A stretch of 64,000 nucleotides of DNA. Source: Ponticaulis profundi (lineage in GTDB: Bacteria; Pseudomonadota; Alphaproteobacteria; Caulobacterales; Hyphomonadaceae). The first letter of the stretch is position 1. The number at the start of each line of letters is the position of its first letter. The notes below the pieces were generated by a model, which had not been told where the DNA came from, ran no database searches, and was given only the letters and a program-made list of their open reading frames with translations. Position numbers and translations under genes: made by a program. Positions 44,197 to 55,336 of this stretch are shown here, one piece after another. The stretch is taken from the NCBI RefSeq assembly GCF_042659465.1, contig NZ_JBHSSW010000005.1:62001-126000 (forward strand). The letters are read 5' to 3'.

Positions 44197-45126
44197 TTAC
44201 TTCTTGGTGTCGCGGCCAAAGTTATCTGCGTCAGTATCCTGACCTGCATCAATAATGCTCTGGCGAATACCGCGCGTCCGTTCAAAGAAACTGCGAAGCT
44301 GTTCGCCCTCTCCCCAGCGGATGGCCCGTTGCAGGGCGGCGAGATCCTCATTGAAACGTCCCAGCATTTCGAGGACTGCATCCTTATTGTTCAAAAACAC
44401 GTCGCGCCACATGATCGGGTCAGATGCGGCAATCCGTGTAAAATCGCGGAAACCGCCTGCAGAAAATTTGATCACATCACCCTGATCAACCGATTCCAGA
44501 TCGTGCGCTGTGCCAACAATGTTGAACGCGATGAGGTGGGGCAAGTGACTGGTAATGGCGAGTACGCGGTCATGTCGCTCAACGTCCATCACCTGCACCT
44601 GACTGCCAATCACCGTCCAGAAATCGGAAAGCCGCTTTAGTGCAGCCTGACCCGCGTCATCAGCAAGCTCGGTTGCTGGTGTGAGAATGCACCAGCGATC
44701 ACGGAACAGGCTCGCAAAGCCTGCATCCGGGCCGGATTTTTCGGTGCCTGCAATCGGGTGACCAGGAATGAAGTGAATATGGTCCGGCACAGACTCAAGC
44801 GCAGCATCGACAACCGCTTTTTTGACGGAGCCAACGTCCGTCAGGATTGCATCTGCCTTCATGGCGGAGGCGAATGTCTGCACCAGCGCTCCCATCACGC
44901 CGACCGGCGTTGCGAGGATCACAATGTCAGCGTCGCGTACGCAGTCACTGACGTCGTCATAAACATCACCGAGGCCAATCTCGCGCGCACGGGCACGCAC
45001 ATCGGCTGAGCCATCATACAGAGCGACGGACCCGGCCGCGCCGTACTCTCTGGCGGCACGCGCCAGAGAAGACCCGATCAGACCAATGCCGATAATGGCG
45101 ACGCGTTTGACGACTGGTAACTCCAT
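44197..45126 (-). CDS. tyrC: Prephenate/arogenate dehydrogenase
   Basis: 309 residues. NAD(P)-dependent dehydrogenase for tyrosine synthesis: nucleotide motif VAIIGIGLIGSSLARA, then FIPGHPIAGTEKSG, ITSHLPHLIAFNIVG and FSAGGFRDFTRIA. Whether it acts on prephenate or arogenate cannot be told from the sequence. Its start overlaps the hisC stop by one base (TGATG). Confidence 0.93.
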   Translation of the reverse strand: MELPVVKRVAIIGIGLIGSSLARAAREYGAAGSVALYDGSADVRARAREIGLGDVYDDVSDCVRDADIVILATPVGVMGALVQTFASAMKADAILTDVGSVKKAVVDAALESVPDHIHFIPGHPIAGTEKSGPDAGFASLFRDRWCILTPATELADDAGQAALKRLSDFWTVIGSQVQVMDVERHDRVLAITSHLPHLIAFNIVGTAHDLESVDQGDVIKFSAGGFRDFTRIAASDPIMWRDVFLNNKDAVLEMLGRFNEDLAALQRAIRWGEGEQLRSFFERTRGIRQSIIDAGQDTDADNFGRDTKK

Positions 45127-46202
45127 CAGGCCGCCATGAAGTCCTGAAGCGCTTCAATCACCTTCGTGTTTGCGTCTTCGAGTCCGACAGAGATGCGCAG
45201 GCAGTCTGGCAGACCATACGCCATGACATTCCGCACGATCAGGCCCCGAGACTGAAGGAAGGCATTGGCTGCTTCTGCCGTCTTGCCGTCCGACTGCGGG
45301 AAGCGCACGAGGAAGAAATTCCCCACACTTGGATAAACCGTCAGACCTGTCTCACGAACGGCAGGCAAAAGACGATCGAGTTCCGCATTGTTGAAATCGG
45401 CAGACTTTTGAGCAAACGCCTCATCCTTCAGCGCAGCGATACCGGCAAGCTGAGCGAGTGCATTCACGTTAAATGGACCACGCACACGGTTAAGCGCATC
45501 AATGACAGCGGCTGGCCCGAAGGCCCACCCCAGACGCAGAGAAGCCAGACCATGGATCTTCGAAAAGGTGCGTGTCATCAGGACATTGTCATAGTTCGCT
45601 GCCATTTCGAGGCCCGAGCTATAGTCGTTCTTCTGCACATACTCGGCATACGCCGCATCCAGAACGAGAAGCACATCTTCCGGCAGACCTGCATGCAGGC
45701 GGCGAACTTCATCAAATGGCAGATACGTGCCGGTCGGATTGTTCGGATTTGCCAGAAAGACAATGCGCGTCTTATCGGTCACCGCAGCCAGCATGGCATC
45801 AATATCGGCCACCAGATCTTTTTCCGGCACGCTGATGGTTTTTGCGCCCGACTGTTGCGCAACCAGCTTGTAAACCAGAAAGCCGTATTCCGATTGTATG
45901 ATCTCGTCGCCCGGTGCCAGGAAAGCACGCGCCAGCATCTGGAAGATTTCATCCGACCCTGCGCCGCAGATCACGCGGTCGGCATCAATGCCATAGCGTT
46001 CCGAAATGGCTTCCCGCAGCAGATTGGAGCCGCCATCCGGATAGATCTCCAGCTGAGACAATCCTGTCTTGATGGCCTCGACGGCCAGCGACGAACAGCC
46101 GAGCGGATTTTCGTTCGAAGACAGCTTATAGCCGGATTCAGCAGCAAGCCCTGGCACATAAGGCTTGATTTCCAGTACATTCGGTAGAGGCTTCGGGGCC
46201 AT
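45126..46202 (-). CDS. hisC: Histidinol-phosphate/aromatic aminotransferase
   Basis: 358 residues from ATG 46202, with AGGA upstream; an open frame to 46277 is not family-like. PLP aminotransferase of fold I, HisC type: SSNENPLGCS near the N-terminus, NPNNPTGT, DAAYAEY and the PLP lysine in TFSKIHGLASLRLGW. In this cluster, upstream of tyrC, it may serve both histidine and aromatic amino acid transamination. Context suggests aromatic metabolism. Confidence 0.92.
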   Translation of the reverse strand: MAPKPLPNVLEIKPYVPGLAAESGYKLSSNENPLGCSSLAVEAIKTGLSQLEIYPDGGSNLLREAISERYGIDADRVICGAGSDEIFQMLARAFLAPGDEIIQSEYGFLVYKLVAQQSGAKTISVPEKDLVADIDAMLAAVTDKTRIVFLANPNNPTGTYLPFDEVRRLHAGLPEDVLLVLDAAYAEYVQKNDYSSGLEMAANYDNVLMTRTFSKIHGLASLRLGWAFGPAAVIDALNRVRGPFNVNALAQLAGIAALKDEAFAQKSADFNNAELDRLLPAVRETGLTVYPSVGNFFLVRFPQSDGKTAEAANAFLQSRGLIVRNVMAYGLPDCLRISVGLEDANTKVIEALQDFMAA

Positions 46203-46242
46203 GACGCATCCTGTCGTTACTCGGGCGCCCGAAACAGGTATG

Positions 46243-47037
46243 CTATTCGGGCTGACTATATGCGGGAAGTGCGCCAATCACACGCAATCCGTCAAGCCCC
46301 GCAAGCTTTGCAGCCTTCAGACGGATATCATCTTCCGGAAAACGTTCCATCGCCTCAAACAGAACCAGCGTCTGAAGGCGGCCTAGTTCGCGGCCCTCAA
46401 TACCAACGTCAGAGAAGATCTTACCGACTTTATGGTGGTCATCATGCGCGATGAGAAGCGTGCTCGCACCAACCTCCGGCCCAAGCGGACCGCGCGCAAG
46501 AATGCTGGTGTACGGGACGTCTTTGTCGCCAAGCGGCCATGCCCCGATAATGCGCAGATTGTGAAAACGCTTTTCGTTGAAAGCCGGCCACCATTGCAGC
46601 GCACCGACGAGCGAAAGCCAGCCGAACACGCCGACGCAATCATCACGCTCTGCGCACATATTCAGCACATCGCGCGGATCATTCTCCACGCTCATTGGCA
46701 TGGCATGCCCAAACATGGAACGGGCGTGATCCCACATGCGTAGCGGTTCACCACCGCTGACAATGACTTTCTGAAGACCGCAAGCGACCATGTCAGCGGG
46801 AAACTCTGCAGACCAACGCTGCAGGACCGGACCGCGCTGATCAACCGGCACCGCAGCCAGGCGGTCCAGCGAGGACAGCATGCTCATGGATAGAAGATCA
46901 CCGCTTGCAGACAGAGCCTCGCGTAGCTGCCGCGCGGCCTGGGCACGTTTCTGCAGCGCCTGCTCCACACCTGTCTCCATGACAGCGAGCTGAGAGCGCA
47001 GCATTTCCAAACCTGCCTTATGCTTGTCGTCGCTCAT
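46243..47037 (-). CDS. Chorismate-mutase-like protein upstream of hisC-tyrC
   Basis: 264 residues. The first ~45 residues form an amphipathic helix (LRSQLAVMETGVEQALQKRA) whose Arg and Glu spacing resembles the first helix of AroQ chorismate mutases. The remaining ~220 residues are globular with SGGEPLRMWDHA, FGWLSLVGALQWWPAF and LLIAHDDHHKVGK, which I do not recognise from a characterised family. It lies about 40 bases before hisC in the same direction. The mutase role is inference from helix pattern and context. Confidence 0.55.
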   Translation of the reverse strand: MSDDKHKAGLEMLRSQLAVMETGVEQALQKRAQAARQLREALSASGDLLSMSMLSSLDRLAAVPVDQRGPVLQRWSAEFPADMVACGLQKVIVSGGEPLRMWDHARSMFGHAMPMSVENDPRDVLNMCAERDDCVGVFGWLSLVGALQWWPAFNEKRFHNLRIIGAWPLGDKDVPYTSILARGPLGPEVGASTLLIAHDDHHKVGKIFSDVGIEGRELGRLQTLVLFEAMERFPEDDIRLKAAKLAGLDGLRVIGALPAYSQPE

Positions 47038-47380
47038 CGATCACTACCCTGCTCATCCGCGTATCCAGTCACGCGCATTATACTCGTCACGCTGGTGAGT
47101 GGATTCTGGCCTTCGGCCTGCCCGCTCACCTCAACAATTCGTCTGTTCTTTGCCGGGGCACTTGCCTGTGTTCCGTTCTGAAAAACAAGTCCCAGGAACG
47201 AATGAAACGCGAAAAAGCGCCGCGCTCAATGTCGCTTACTCTATATAGTTGTTGGTAAACTCGTTTGACCATCGCAAGTTCAGAAACGAACGAAATAATC
47301 GCGCACCGAAGCAAAGCAGTCACAGGTTACGCTACGCAACCCTGACCAAATGACATCTGTTTCGGTGTGGAAATCCCGCT
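47038..47380. other. Intergenic region with a hairpin, upstream of the chorismate-mutase-like gene
   Basis: 343 bases with no supportable gene; an ORF of 65 codons at 47126-47323 on the minus strand has no ribosome binding site or recognisable protein character. At 47094-47130 a two-part hairpin can form: GGTGAGTGG pairs with CCGCTCACC (one G-T pair), with an inner GGCC/GGCC stem. It would lie in the leader of the minus-strand gene and has no T-run. Confidence 0.5.
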
Positions 47381-48259
47381 CTAACGCGTGGCGACAGGTG
47401 TCTCTCCCCGGTAATCATAGAAACCGCGCTTGGATTTGCGTCCAAGCCAACCTGCCTCAACGTATTTTACCAGCAGCGGGCATGGGCGATATTTCGTATC
47501 CGCCAGACCGTCATGAAGCACCTGCATGATGGAAAGACAGGTATCCAGACCGATGAAATCAGCAAGCTGGAACGGTCCCATAGGATGATTGGCACCGAGC
47601 TTCATCGCCGTATCAATGCTTTCCACCGTACCGACGCCTTCATAAAGCGTGTAGACGGCTTCATTGATCATTGGGACAAGAACGCGGTTCACGATAAAAG
47701 CGGGATAGTCCTCCGCATTGGCCACCGTCTTGTCGAGGCGCTTGGCCAGCCCCAGCGCCATCTCATAAGTTTCCTGATCGGTTGCCAGACCGCGAATGAC
47801 TTCAATCAGCTGCATGACCGGAACCGGATTCATGAAGTGCAGGCCGATGAATTTTTCCGGACGATCCGTGACAGACGCAAGACGCGTGATCGAGATCGAG
47901 GACGTATTTGAAGCCAGGTAAGCGTGCTTTGGCACGACGCCGCACAAGGCTTCGAAGATTTTCTTCTTCACGTCTTCTTTTTCTGTCGCCGCCTCAACAG
48001 CGAGGTCCACAGCTTCGAAAGAAGACAATTCAGCACTGTAGGAAATGCGCGACATTGCCGACTTCATGTCGTCTAGCTTGATGAGGTCACGACTCACCTG
48101 GCGCGTCATATTGTGCTCGATGGTTTCACGCGCTTTGTCCAGCGCGTCCGGCGACATGTCATTCAGGATCACATCATAGCCCGAAAGTGCGCACACATGG
48201 GCGATGCCATTGCCCATTTGACCCGCGCCTACAACACCAATCTTGTTGACTTCACCCAT
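47381..48259 (-). CDS. hbd: 3-hydroxybutyryl-CoA dehydrogenase
   Basis: 292 residues. It oxidises or reduces 3-hydroxybutyryl-CoA/acetoacetyl-CoA with NAD(P). N-terminal Rossmann motif KIGVVGAGQMGNGIAH, catalytic region IGLHFMNPVPVMQLIE, VNRVLVPMINEA and GPFQLADFIGLD. In many alphaproteobacteria this gene directly follows etfBA; here it is 12 kb away on the same strand as etfBA. Confidence 0.93.
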   Translation of the reverse strand: MGEVNKIGVVGAGQMGNGIAHVCALSGYDVILNDMSPDALDKARETIEHNMTRQVSRDLIKLDDMKSAMSRISYSAELSSFEAVDLAVEAATEKEDVKKKIFEALCGVVPKHAYLASNTSSISITRLASVTDRPEKFIGLHFMNPVPVMQLIEVIRGLATDQETYEMALGLAKRLDKTVANAEDYPAFIVNRVLVPMINEAVYTLYEGVGTVESIDTAMKLGANHPMGPFQLADFIGLDTCLSIMQVLHDGLADTKYRPCPLLVKYVEAGWLGRKSKRGFYDYRGETPVATR

Positions 48260-48546
48260 TACATATTATCCGCGTATTTGAATTTGGCAGCGACCATATC
48301 ATGACGGATGAAGAGCGCGATAGGTGTGTCACTGAATACAGCATCTACTTTTTCGCTGTTACTCCACAGTCACACTCCCGCTGAAACAATACACAATCTG
48401 CCCTTTTATTTCATGGCATTTTAACCTGAATTATCGGCAGAAAACTCAACTAATGATACTGCTCACTTACGAAAAATTCACCCTATTGGAGAATTTTTGA
48501 ACTTGTTTGCATCCCAAGTTTCCCAATCCGACCGGAGCCAAATCCC
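48260..48546. other. Divergent intergenic region between hbd and the outer-membrane protein gene
   Basis: 287 bases, AT-rich in the right half. At 48472-48498 an inverted repeat has arms AAAAATTC (48472-48479) and GAATTTTT (48491-48498), 49 bases before the next start codon, a possible operator or leader hairpin. CGGAG precedes ATG 48547. No gene is seen. Confidence 0.45.
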
Positions 48547-49983
48547 ATGAAATTCCATCTTCCCCTCGCCCTGGCCGCAGGAAGCCTTTTTGCGACCACT
48601 GCTCATGCGCAGCTGGTCACAGCTGACATCACTGTTGATGGTCAGACCCGCAGCTATGTCTTTGACACCTACGCAGAACTCGAAGCGACCTCTGTTGAGG
48701 ACCTCCTCGCTGACTTCGGCTATTCAGACCTGGATGAGGTGGACACACTCAGCATTGAGGGCCTGTTTGCAGGTCAGTCCTTTACATATTTCGACATGCG
48801 TGAATCCGGTGACATCGAGCTGGGTCTGAACATTGAAGATGCAGACGCATTTTTCGCAGGCATTCAGGACATCGATTCCAATGCCACGCTTTCTGACGAC
48901 GATCTGCGCTTTTACGAAGCCATCCTGGAAGGAACTCCGGTCAGTCTGACGATTTCAGAAGATAATGGCCTGGCTCAGTTCGTGATTGGTGATGATGCAA
49001 TCATCATTGATTATGATGACTCGACCGGGACCGGCACGGTCACGATCCCTAGCCTTGGTCGCACAGACACATTCTCACGTGATGGCAATCAGTCCGCTGA
49101 CGAAGCCATTCTGTCTGCGCTTGAAGCCACGACGGACGACATTGAAGACGACAATGGCGAACTTTCCCGCTTCCTGAGCCTCTTCACGCCAAGTTCGATT
49201 GCCAACACCTATGATGACCCGATTGCCGGTAACCCAGGCAGTGTGGTCGGCCGCATGCCAGGCATTCTGCGTGACATCCACACCCGTCAATTGCCGTCTG
49301 GCAAGAAAATGGCGTTCTTCGGCAAAGTCGAAGCAGAAGCCATCGACTATGACGATTCCGGCGATGCTTCGATCATCAGCGGTCAACTGGCGGGCGTCTT
49401 TGCAGCAGGTCCGGGTGAATTCTCAGTCACCGTTCCACTGGCGTATACCGATTATGACACCGGCGAAGAAGTTGGTCATGTCGGCCTGATCCTCGGCTAT
49501 GGCTGGACGATGAATGACTACATGGCTGATCTGCCATTCGAGTGGACATCCAGCGCGACCATCGGCGCCGTTGGCGGCACATCTGACGCTCTGGTCGATA
49601 CAGCGCTTGTCAGCACATTCGGTTTCACCAACCGCTTCATGACCGATTATAGCGAGAAAATCCGTTATGGTGCGGAACTGGATCTGCAATACTTCGGATC
49701 GCCGGACATCGAATTCGACGATTACACGCAGACCTATGACATCTCGATCACGGGCATCACTGTTGGCGGCCTGTTCGGTTATACGCTCGACACCGCGAAC
49801 TATTCCTATGACTTCGACTTTGCGCTGCGTCGCACGCAGTTCGAAGGCGAAGACCTGGCGATTGATGCCCAGAACGAGCTGGAAGCTCTGGTCGGCGGTA
49901 ATGACCGTCTTCAGGGCGGTCTGACCTTCGGTTTCGGCGAAGACTACAAGTCTATCGCAGCCAATCTGAAATGGCGCTTCTAA
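48547..49983 (+). CDS. Secreted/outer-membrane protein with acidic N-terminal half and C-terminal beta-barrel-like region
   Basis: 478 residues. Signal peptide MKFHLPLALAAGSLFATTAHAQ. The first ~220 mature residues are strongly acidic (Asp/Glu-rich, e.g. IDYDDSTGTGTVTIP). From about residue 230 alternating beta strands with GKVEAEAIDY, GLILGYGWTMNDY and a last strand ending NLKWRF look like an outer-membrane beta-barrel of about twelve strands. The C-terminal Phe fits BAM recognition. The family is unknown to me; an autotransporter-like protein is possible. Confidence 0.75.
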   Translation: MKFHLPLALAAGSLFATTAHAQLVTADITVDGQTRSYVFDTYAELEATSVEDLLADFGYSDLDEVDTLSIEGLFAGQSFTYFDMRESGDIELGLNIEDADAFFAGIQDIDSNATLSDDDLRFYEAILEGTPVSLTISEDNGLAQFVIGDDAIIIDYDDSTGTGTVTIPSLGRTDTFSRDGNQSADEAILSALEATTDDIEDDNGELSRFLSLFTPSSIANTYDDPIAGNPGSVVGRMPGILRDIHTRQLPSGKKMAFFGKVEAEAIDYDDSGDASIISGQLAGVFAAGPGEFSVTVPLAYTDYDTGEEVGHVGLILGYGWTMNDYMADLPFEWTSSATIGAVGGTSDALVDTALVSTFGFTNRFMTDYSEKIRYGAELDLQYFGSPDIEFDDYTQTYDISITGITVGGLFGYTLDTANYSYDFDFALRRTQFEGEDLAIDAQNELEALVGGNDRLQGGLTFGFGEDYKSIAANLKWRF

Positions 49984-50009
49984 GCCATCAGCTCAGCGAG
50001 AAGAATCCG

Positions 50010-50042
50010 AAAGCGCCCATGGTTCTCCATGGGCGCTTTTTT
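50010..50042 (+). terminator. Strong terminator after the outer-membrane protein gene
   Basis: A perfect 13-bp stem, AAAGCGCCCATGG (50010-50022) and CCATGGGCGCTTT (50027-50039), loop TTCT, followed by T. It reaches the convergent hydrolase gene end. Confidence 0.95.
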
Positions 50043-50830
50043 CATACCGGTTCCGGCGATATCCGCGATGTCAGAAACGAGATCACTTCACCGAGCTTCT
50101 GTTTTGTCAGGCTGTCATCCTCATCCACCAGATCTGCCGTCAGAACAGAGTGGGGATACTTCAAAGGCCCATCCGGATTGCGCACCTCATCAGGCAGCAC
50201 ATGCTCATGAAAGCGCTGCGCGCCGATAACATCACGGATGGCGTCGAAACGCGCCGCCTTGCACAGTCTGTCACCTGCAAATCGAAGGCCCATGACATCC
50301 ACATTGCGAGCTGCCAGTGCCGCCTTTTCCTCCGTGGTCATTTGTAAGCCACCATCGAGATTGCGCAGGGGCACAGACGCAGGCAAGCCGGGTTGAGACG
50401 TTACCGGCGCCGTCACAATCGGATCCAGAGCCAGCGTCAGCGCGAAGTTGCCCGACATGCACATGCCGATAACACCGATACCGCGGCCGGGCGTCGCCTC
50501 AAACAGTTTCACCGAGAGCGCGCGCAGCCATTGGGTCACCGGTCCCGGATCATGTTTTGCGAACAGGTGTATTTCCCGAGAAATGCAGGCCCGTAGAAAC
50601 AAGCGACCGGATTCCGGCCTGGTCGGCGTCTGTCCACGACCGAACATATCCGGCGTCCAGACGGTAAAGCGTTCGGCCAACCAGTTCGCCAAGCGCCAGA
50701 ATTCCGGTGTCATGCCCGGCAATTCATGCAGCAAAAGAACGCCAGGTCCCGACCCTTTGCGAAAGACCGAATGCGTTATGCCCTGATCTGTAAAGATCTC
50801 GGCATCCTCAAAGGGCTGCATATTGCTCAT
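50042..50830 (-). CDS. Dienelactone hydrolase family protein
   Basis: 262 residues from ATG 50830 (an adjacent ATG at 50833 is less well spaced from GGGAGGGA). Alpha/beta hydrolase with a cysteine nucleophile in GVIGMCMSGNFAL, as in dienelactone hydrolases (GxCxGG type), an oxyanion loop LLHELPGMTPEFW and a late His region in GPLKYPHSVLTADL. The substrate is unknown. It precedes katG in the other reading direction order and both lie on the minus strand. Confidence 0.85.
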   Translation of the reverse strand: MSNMQPFEDAEIFTDQGITHSVFRKGSGPGVLLLHELPGMTPEFWRLANWLAERFTVWTPDMFGRGQTPTRPESGRLFLRACISREIHLFAKHDPGPVTQWLRALSVKLFEATPGRGIGVIGMCMSGNFALTLALDPIVTAPVTSQPGLPASVPLRNLDGGLQMTTEEKAALAARNVDVMGLRFAGDRLCKAARFDAIRDVIGAQRFHEHVLPDEVRNPDGPLKYPHSVLTADLVDEDDSLTKQKLGEVISFLTSRISPEPV

Positions 50831-50894
50831 CATTCCCTCCCCCGTTTTCCCGGCAATATAGCAGAAAATAGACTGGAAAGGACGCGCCTAGTTC

Positions 50895-50929
50895 AGAACG
50901 AAACGCCAGCCCGGCTGGACTGGCGTTTC
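50895..50929 (-). terminator. Probable terminator of katG
   Basis: Perfect 10-base arms GAAACGCCAG (50900-50909) and CTGGCGTTTC (50920-50929). On the minus strand the hairpin lies 22 bases past the katG stop, with an interrupted T-rich stretch after it. It is weaker than the others in the window. Confidence 0.6.
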
Positions 50930-50950
50930 AGGTTGCAGACATTGCGATCC

Positions 50951-53131
50951 TCAGGCAGCAAGATCAAACCGGTCTGCATTCATGACTTTGGTCCACGCCG
51001 CGACGAAATCCTTCACGAATTTTTCGGGCGCATCATCCTGCGCATACACTTCGGCATAAGCGCGCAGAATGGAGTTCGAACCGAAGACAAGATCAGCGCG
51101 GGTCGCCGTCCACTTCACCTCGTTTGTCTGACGGTCACGGATTTCATAAATCTCTTCATCATCCGTGACTTTCCAGAGATTGCGCATGTCGGTCAGGTTG
51201 ACGAAATAATCCGTCGTCAGTTGACCGGCGCGATCCGTAAAGACGCCGTGTGAAGTGCCAGCATGATTGGTGCCCATAGCCCGCATGCCACCAACAAGAA
51301 CTGTCATTTCCGGCGCCGTAAGACCCATGAGCTGAGCGCGGTCGAGCATCATTTCTTCTGCTGTCACGACATAGCTATCCTTGACCCAGTTACGGAAACC
51401 ATCCGCGAGCGGCTCGAGGGGTTCAAAAGATTCCGCATCGGTCATCTCATCGCTCGCATCGCCGCGTCCTGGCGCAAATGGCACCGTAACCTGATGGCCG
51501 GCCGCCAGGGCAGCCTTCTCAACACCGACATTACCCGCAAGGACAATCACGTCTGCAATGCTCGCTCCAGCCTCGCTGGCGATAGGCTCAAGCACGGAGA
51601 GCACACGCGCCAGACGCTCAGGCTCGTTGCCTGCCCAGTCTTTCTGAGGTGCCAGACGAATGCGGGCACCATTCGCGCCGCCGCGCTTGTCAGAACCGCG
51701 ATAGGTGCGAGCCGAGTCCCAGGCCGTTGAAACCATGTCAGCAATCGAAAGATCACTCGCAGCAATTTTCGCCTTCACCGCGTCGACATCATAGCTCGTG
51801 GAGCCAGTCGGCACCGGGTCCTGCCAGATCAGGTCTTCCGACGGAACATCCGGTCCGACATAGCGCGCCTTCGGCCCCATATCGCGGTGTGTCAGCTTGA
51901 ACCATGCGCGCGCAAATGTACGGGAGAAATATGCGTGGTCCGCACGGAATTTCTCCATGTATTCGCGATAGATCGGGTCGACCTTCATCGCCATGTCGGC
52001 GTCCGTCATCATTGGCATGGTGCGGATGGACGGGTCTTCGACATCAACCGGCATCTCGTCTTCGGCAATGTCGACCGGCTTCCACTGCCAGGCGCCTGCC
52101 GGGCTTTTCGTGGTTTCCCATTCATGATCGAGCAGCATGTCAAAATAGCCGCCATCCCATTTCGTCGGATTGGTCGTCCAGGCACCTTCCGGGCCGCCGG
52201 TAATGGTGTAACGACCATTGCCGGACTTGTTCGGGTTCATCCAGCCAAGGCCCATATTTTCGAGTTCGCCCGCTTCCGGCTCACCGCCGAGTGCTCCGGC
52301 ATCGCCATTACCGTGACATTTACCAAGCGTGTGGCCACCCGCCGTCAGCGCTGCGGTTTCTTCGTCATTCATCGCCATGCGCTTGAAGGTTTCGCGCACG
52401 TCTTTTGCGGTCATGGCCGGGTCAGGTTTGCCGTTTACGCCTTCCGGGTTCACATAGATGAGGCCCATGACAACGGCGGCCAGAGGGTTTTCCAGCGAGT
52501 CACGATCTTCCTTGCTCGGATAGCGCGCCTCATTGTCTGTGAGCCATTCTTTCTCAGACCCCCAATAGGTGTCCTTTTCCGGTGCCCAGATGTCTTCGCG
52601 GCCAAACCCGAAGCCAAAGGTTTCAAGTCCCGCAACTTCATAAGCTGCGTTGCCAGCCAGAATGATCAGGTCAGCCCAGCTGATCTTGTTGCCGTACTTC
52701 TTCTTGATCGGCCAGAGCAGGCGGCGCGCCTTGTCCAGATTGGCATTGTCAGGCCATGAGTTCAGCGGCGCAAAACGGATATTGCCCGAGCCGCCGCCAC
52801 CGCGACCATCAGCCAGACGGTAAGAGCCTGCCGAGTGCCAGGCGAGACGAATGAACAGCCCTGAATAGCTGCCCCAGTCGGCTGGCCACCAATCCTGACT
52901 GTCGGTCACGAGATCATGAATGTCTTTTTTCAGCGCATCAAAATCGAGCTTTGAGACTTCATCGCGATAGCTGAAGTCCGAACCATAAGGGCTGGTCTTG
53001 GCGTCGTGCTGATGAAGAATGTCGAGGTTCAGCGTCTTCGGCCACCAACTGGTGACGGAATCCTGCGTGTTCGTCATGCCGCCATGCATGACCGGGCACT
53101 TACCTGATTTTGGGGTATCGTTGCCGTCCAT
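50951..53131 (-). CDS. katG: Catalase-peroxidase
   Basis: 726 residues, the full two-domain length. Heme peroxidase/catalase that removes hydrogen peroxide. Distal active site RLAWHSAGSYR, the Trp-Tyr-Met adduct tyrosine in GLIYVNPEGV and proximal heme ligand in TAGGHTLGKCHG; the C-terminal domain is the degenerate duplicate. GGAGAGGA precedes ATG 53131. The 229-base upstream region probably contains its promoter; I saw no certain OxyR site. Confidence 0.96.
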   Translation of the reverse strand: MDGNDTPKSGKCPVMHGGMTNTQDSVTSWWPKTLNLDILHQHDAKTSPYGSDFSYRDEVSKLDFDALKKDIHDLVTDSQDWWPADWGSYSGLFIRLAWHSAGSYRLADGRGGGGSGNIRFAPLNSWPDNANLDKARRLLWPIKKKYGNKISWADLIILAGNAAYEVAGLETFGFGFGREDIWAPEKDTYWGSEKEWLTDNEARYPSKEDRDSLENPLAAVVMGLIYVNPEGVNGKPDPAMTAKDVRETFKRMAMNDEETAALTAGGHTLGKCHGNGDAGALGGEPEAGELENMGLGWMNPNKSGNGRYTITGGPEGAWTTNPTKWDGGYFDMLLDHEWETTKSPAGAWQWKPVDIAEDEMPVDVEDPSIRTMPMMTDADMAMKVDPIYREYMEKFRADHAYFSRTFARAWFKLTHRDMGPKARYVGPDVPSEDLIWQDPVPTGSTSYDVDAVKAKIAASDLSIADMVSTAWDSARTYRGSDKRGGANGARIRLAPQKDWAGNEPERLARVLSVLEPIASEAGASIADVIVLAGNVGVEKAALAAGHQVTVPFAPGRGDASDEMTDAESFEPLEPLADGFRNWVKDSYVVTAEEMMLDRAQLMGLTAPEMTVLVGGMRAMGTNHAGTSHGVFTDRAGQLTTDYFVNLTDMRNLWKVTDDEEIYEIRDRQTNEVKWTATRADLVFGSNSILRAYAEVYAQDDAPEKFVKDFVAAWTKVMNADRFDLAA

Positions 53132-53360
53132 GAGTCCTCTCCATTCTTTTCAACATGCTGTCTACGCGTGAACCTGATGACGTTCAGATAACGGATCTGA
53201 CGCAGGTTTGTGCCGTCCGGCACCGCGTTTCATGAGGAAGAAGGTACACCCATGACGCCAAAAGGAGAAATTGATTATATCTCACACCATCATAAGGAAT
53301 TTTTATATATCCGGTTGCGGAGGTCCTGACGACGCATGCCGCCAGGCCTCCCGACCCGCT

Positions 53361-55169
<1,809 letters not shown>

Positions 55170-55240
55170 GCATTTCCTCCCTGATGGCCTTTATGGCCGA
55201 GACCGTCACCTGCGTGCGGCCTTCTTGTGTGAGAGAAAAT

Positions 55241-55254
55241 TATAACAAGTTATA
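55241..55254. promoter_or_regulatory. Perfect palindrome in the monooxygenase promoter region
   Basis: TATAAC (55241-55246), AA, GTTATA (55249-55254), perfect 6-base arms about 72 bases upstream of the monooxygenase start. It shares the GTTATA half-site with the Zur box at 55337-55349 but in everted order, so it may be a different operator or chance. Confidence 0.35.
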
Positions 55255-55336
55255 TCCAACGCAAAGCCCTGACCTAAAGAGAAGGGGGTGTAGATTTCAA
55301 AAGAGGAACTTGAAGCCGAGCATACTTCCCACTATT

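Noticed and set aside
47126..47323. 65-codon frame on the minus strand between hbd and the chorismate-mutase-like gene
   Set aside because: No ribosome binding site, composition unlike protein and no family; it overlaps a likely promoter.
55241..55254. Second Zur box at the monooxygenase promoter
   Set aside because: The half-sites are everted (TATAAC then GTTATA) and spacing differs from the Zur operator.
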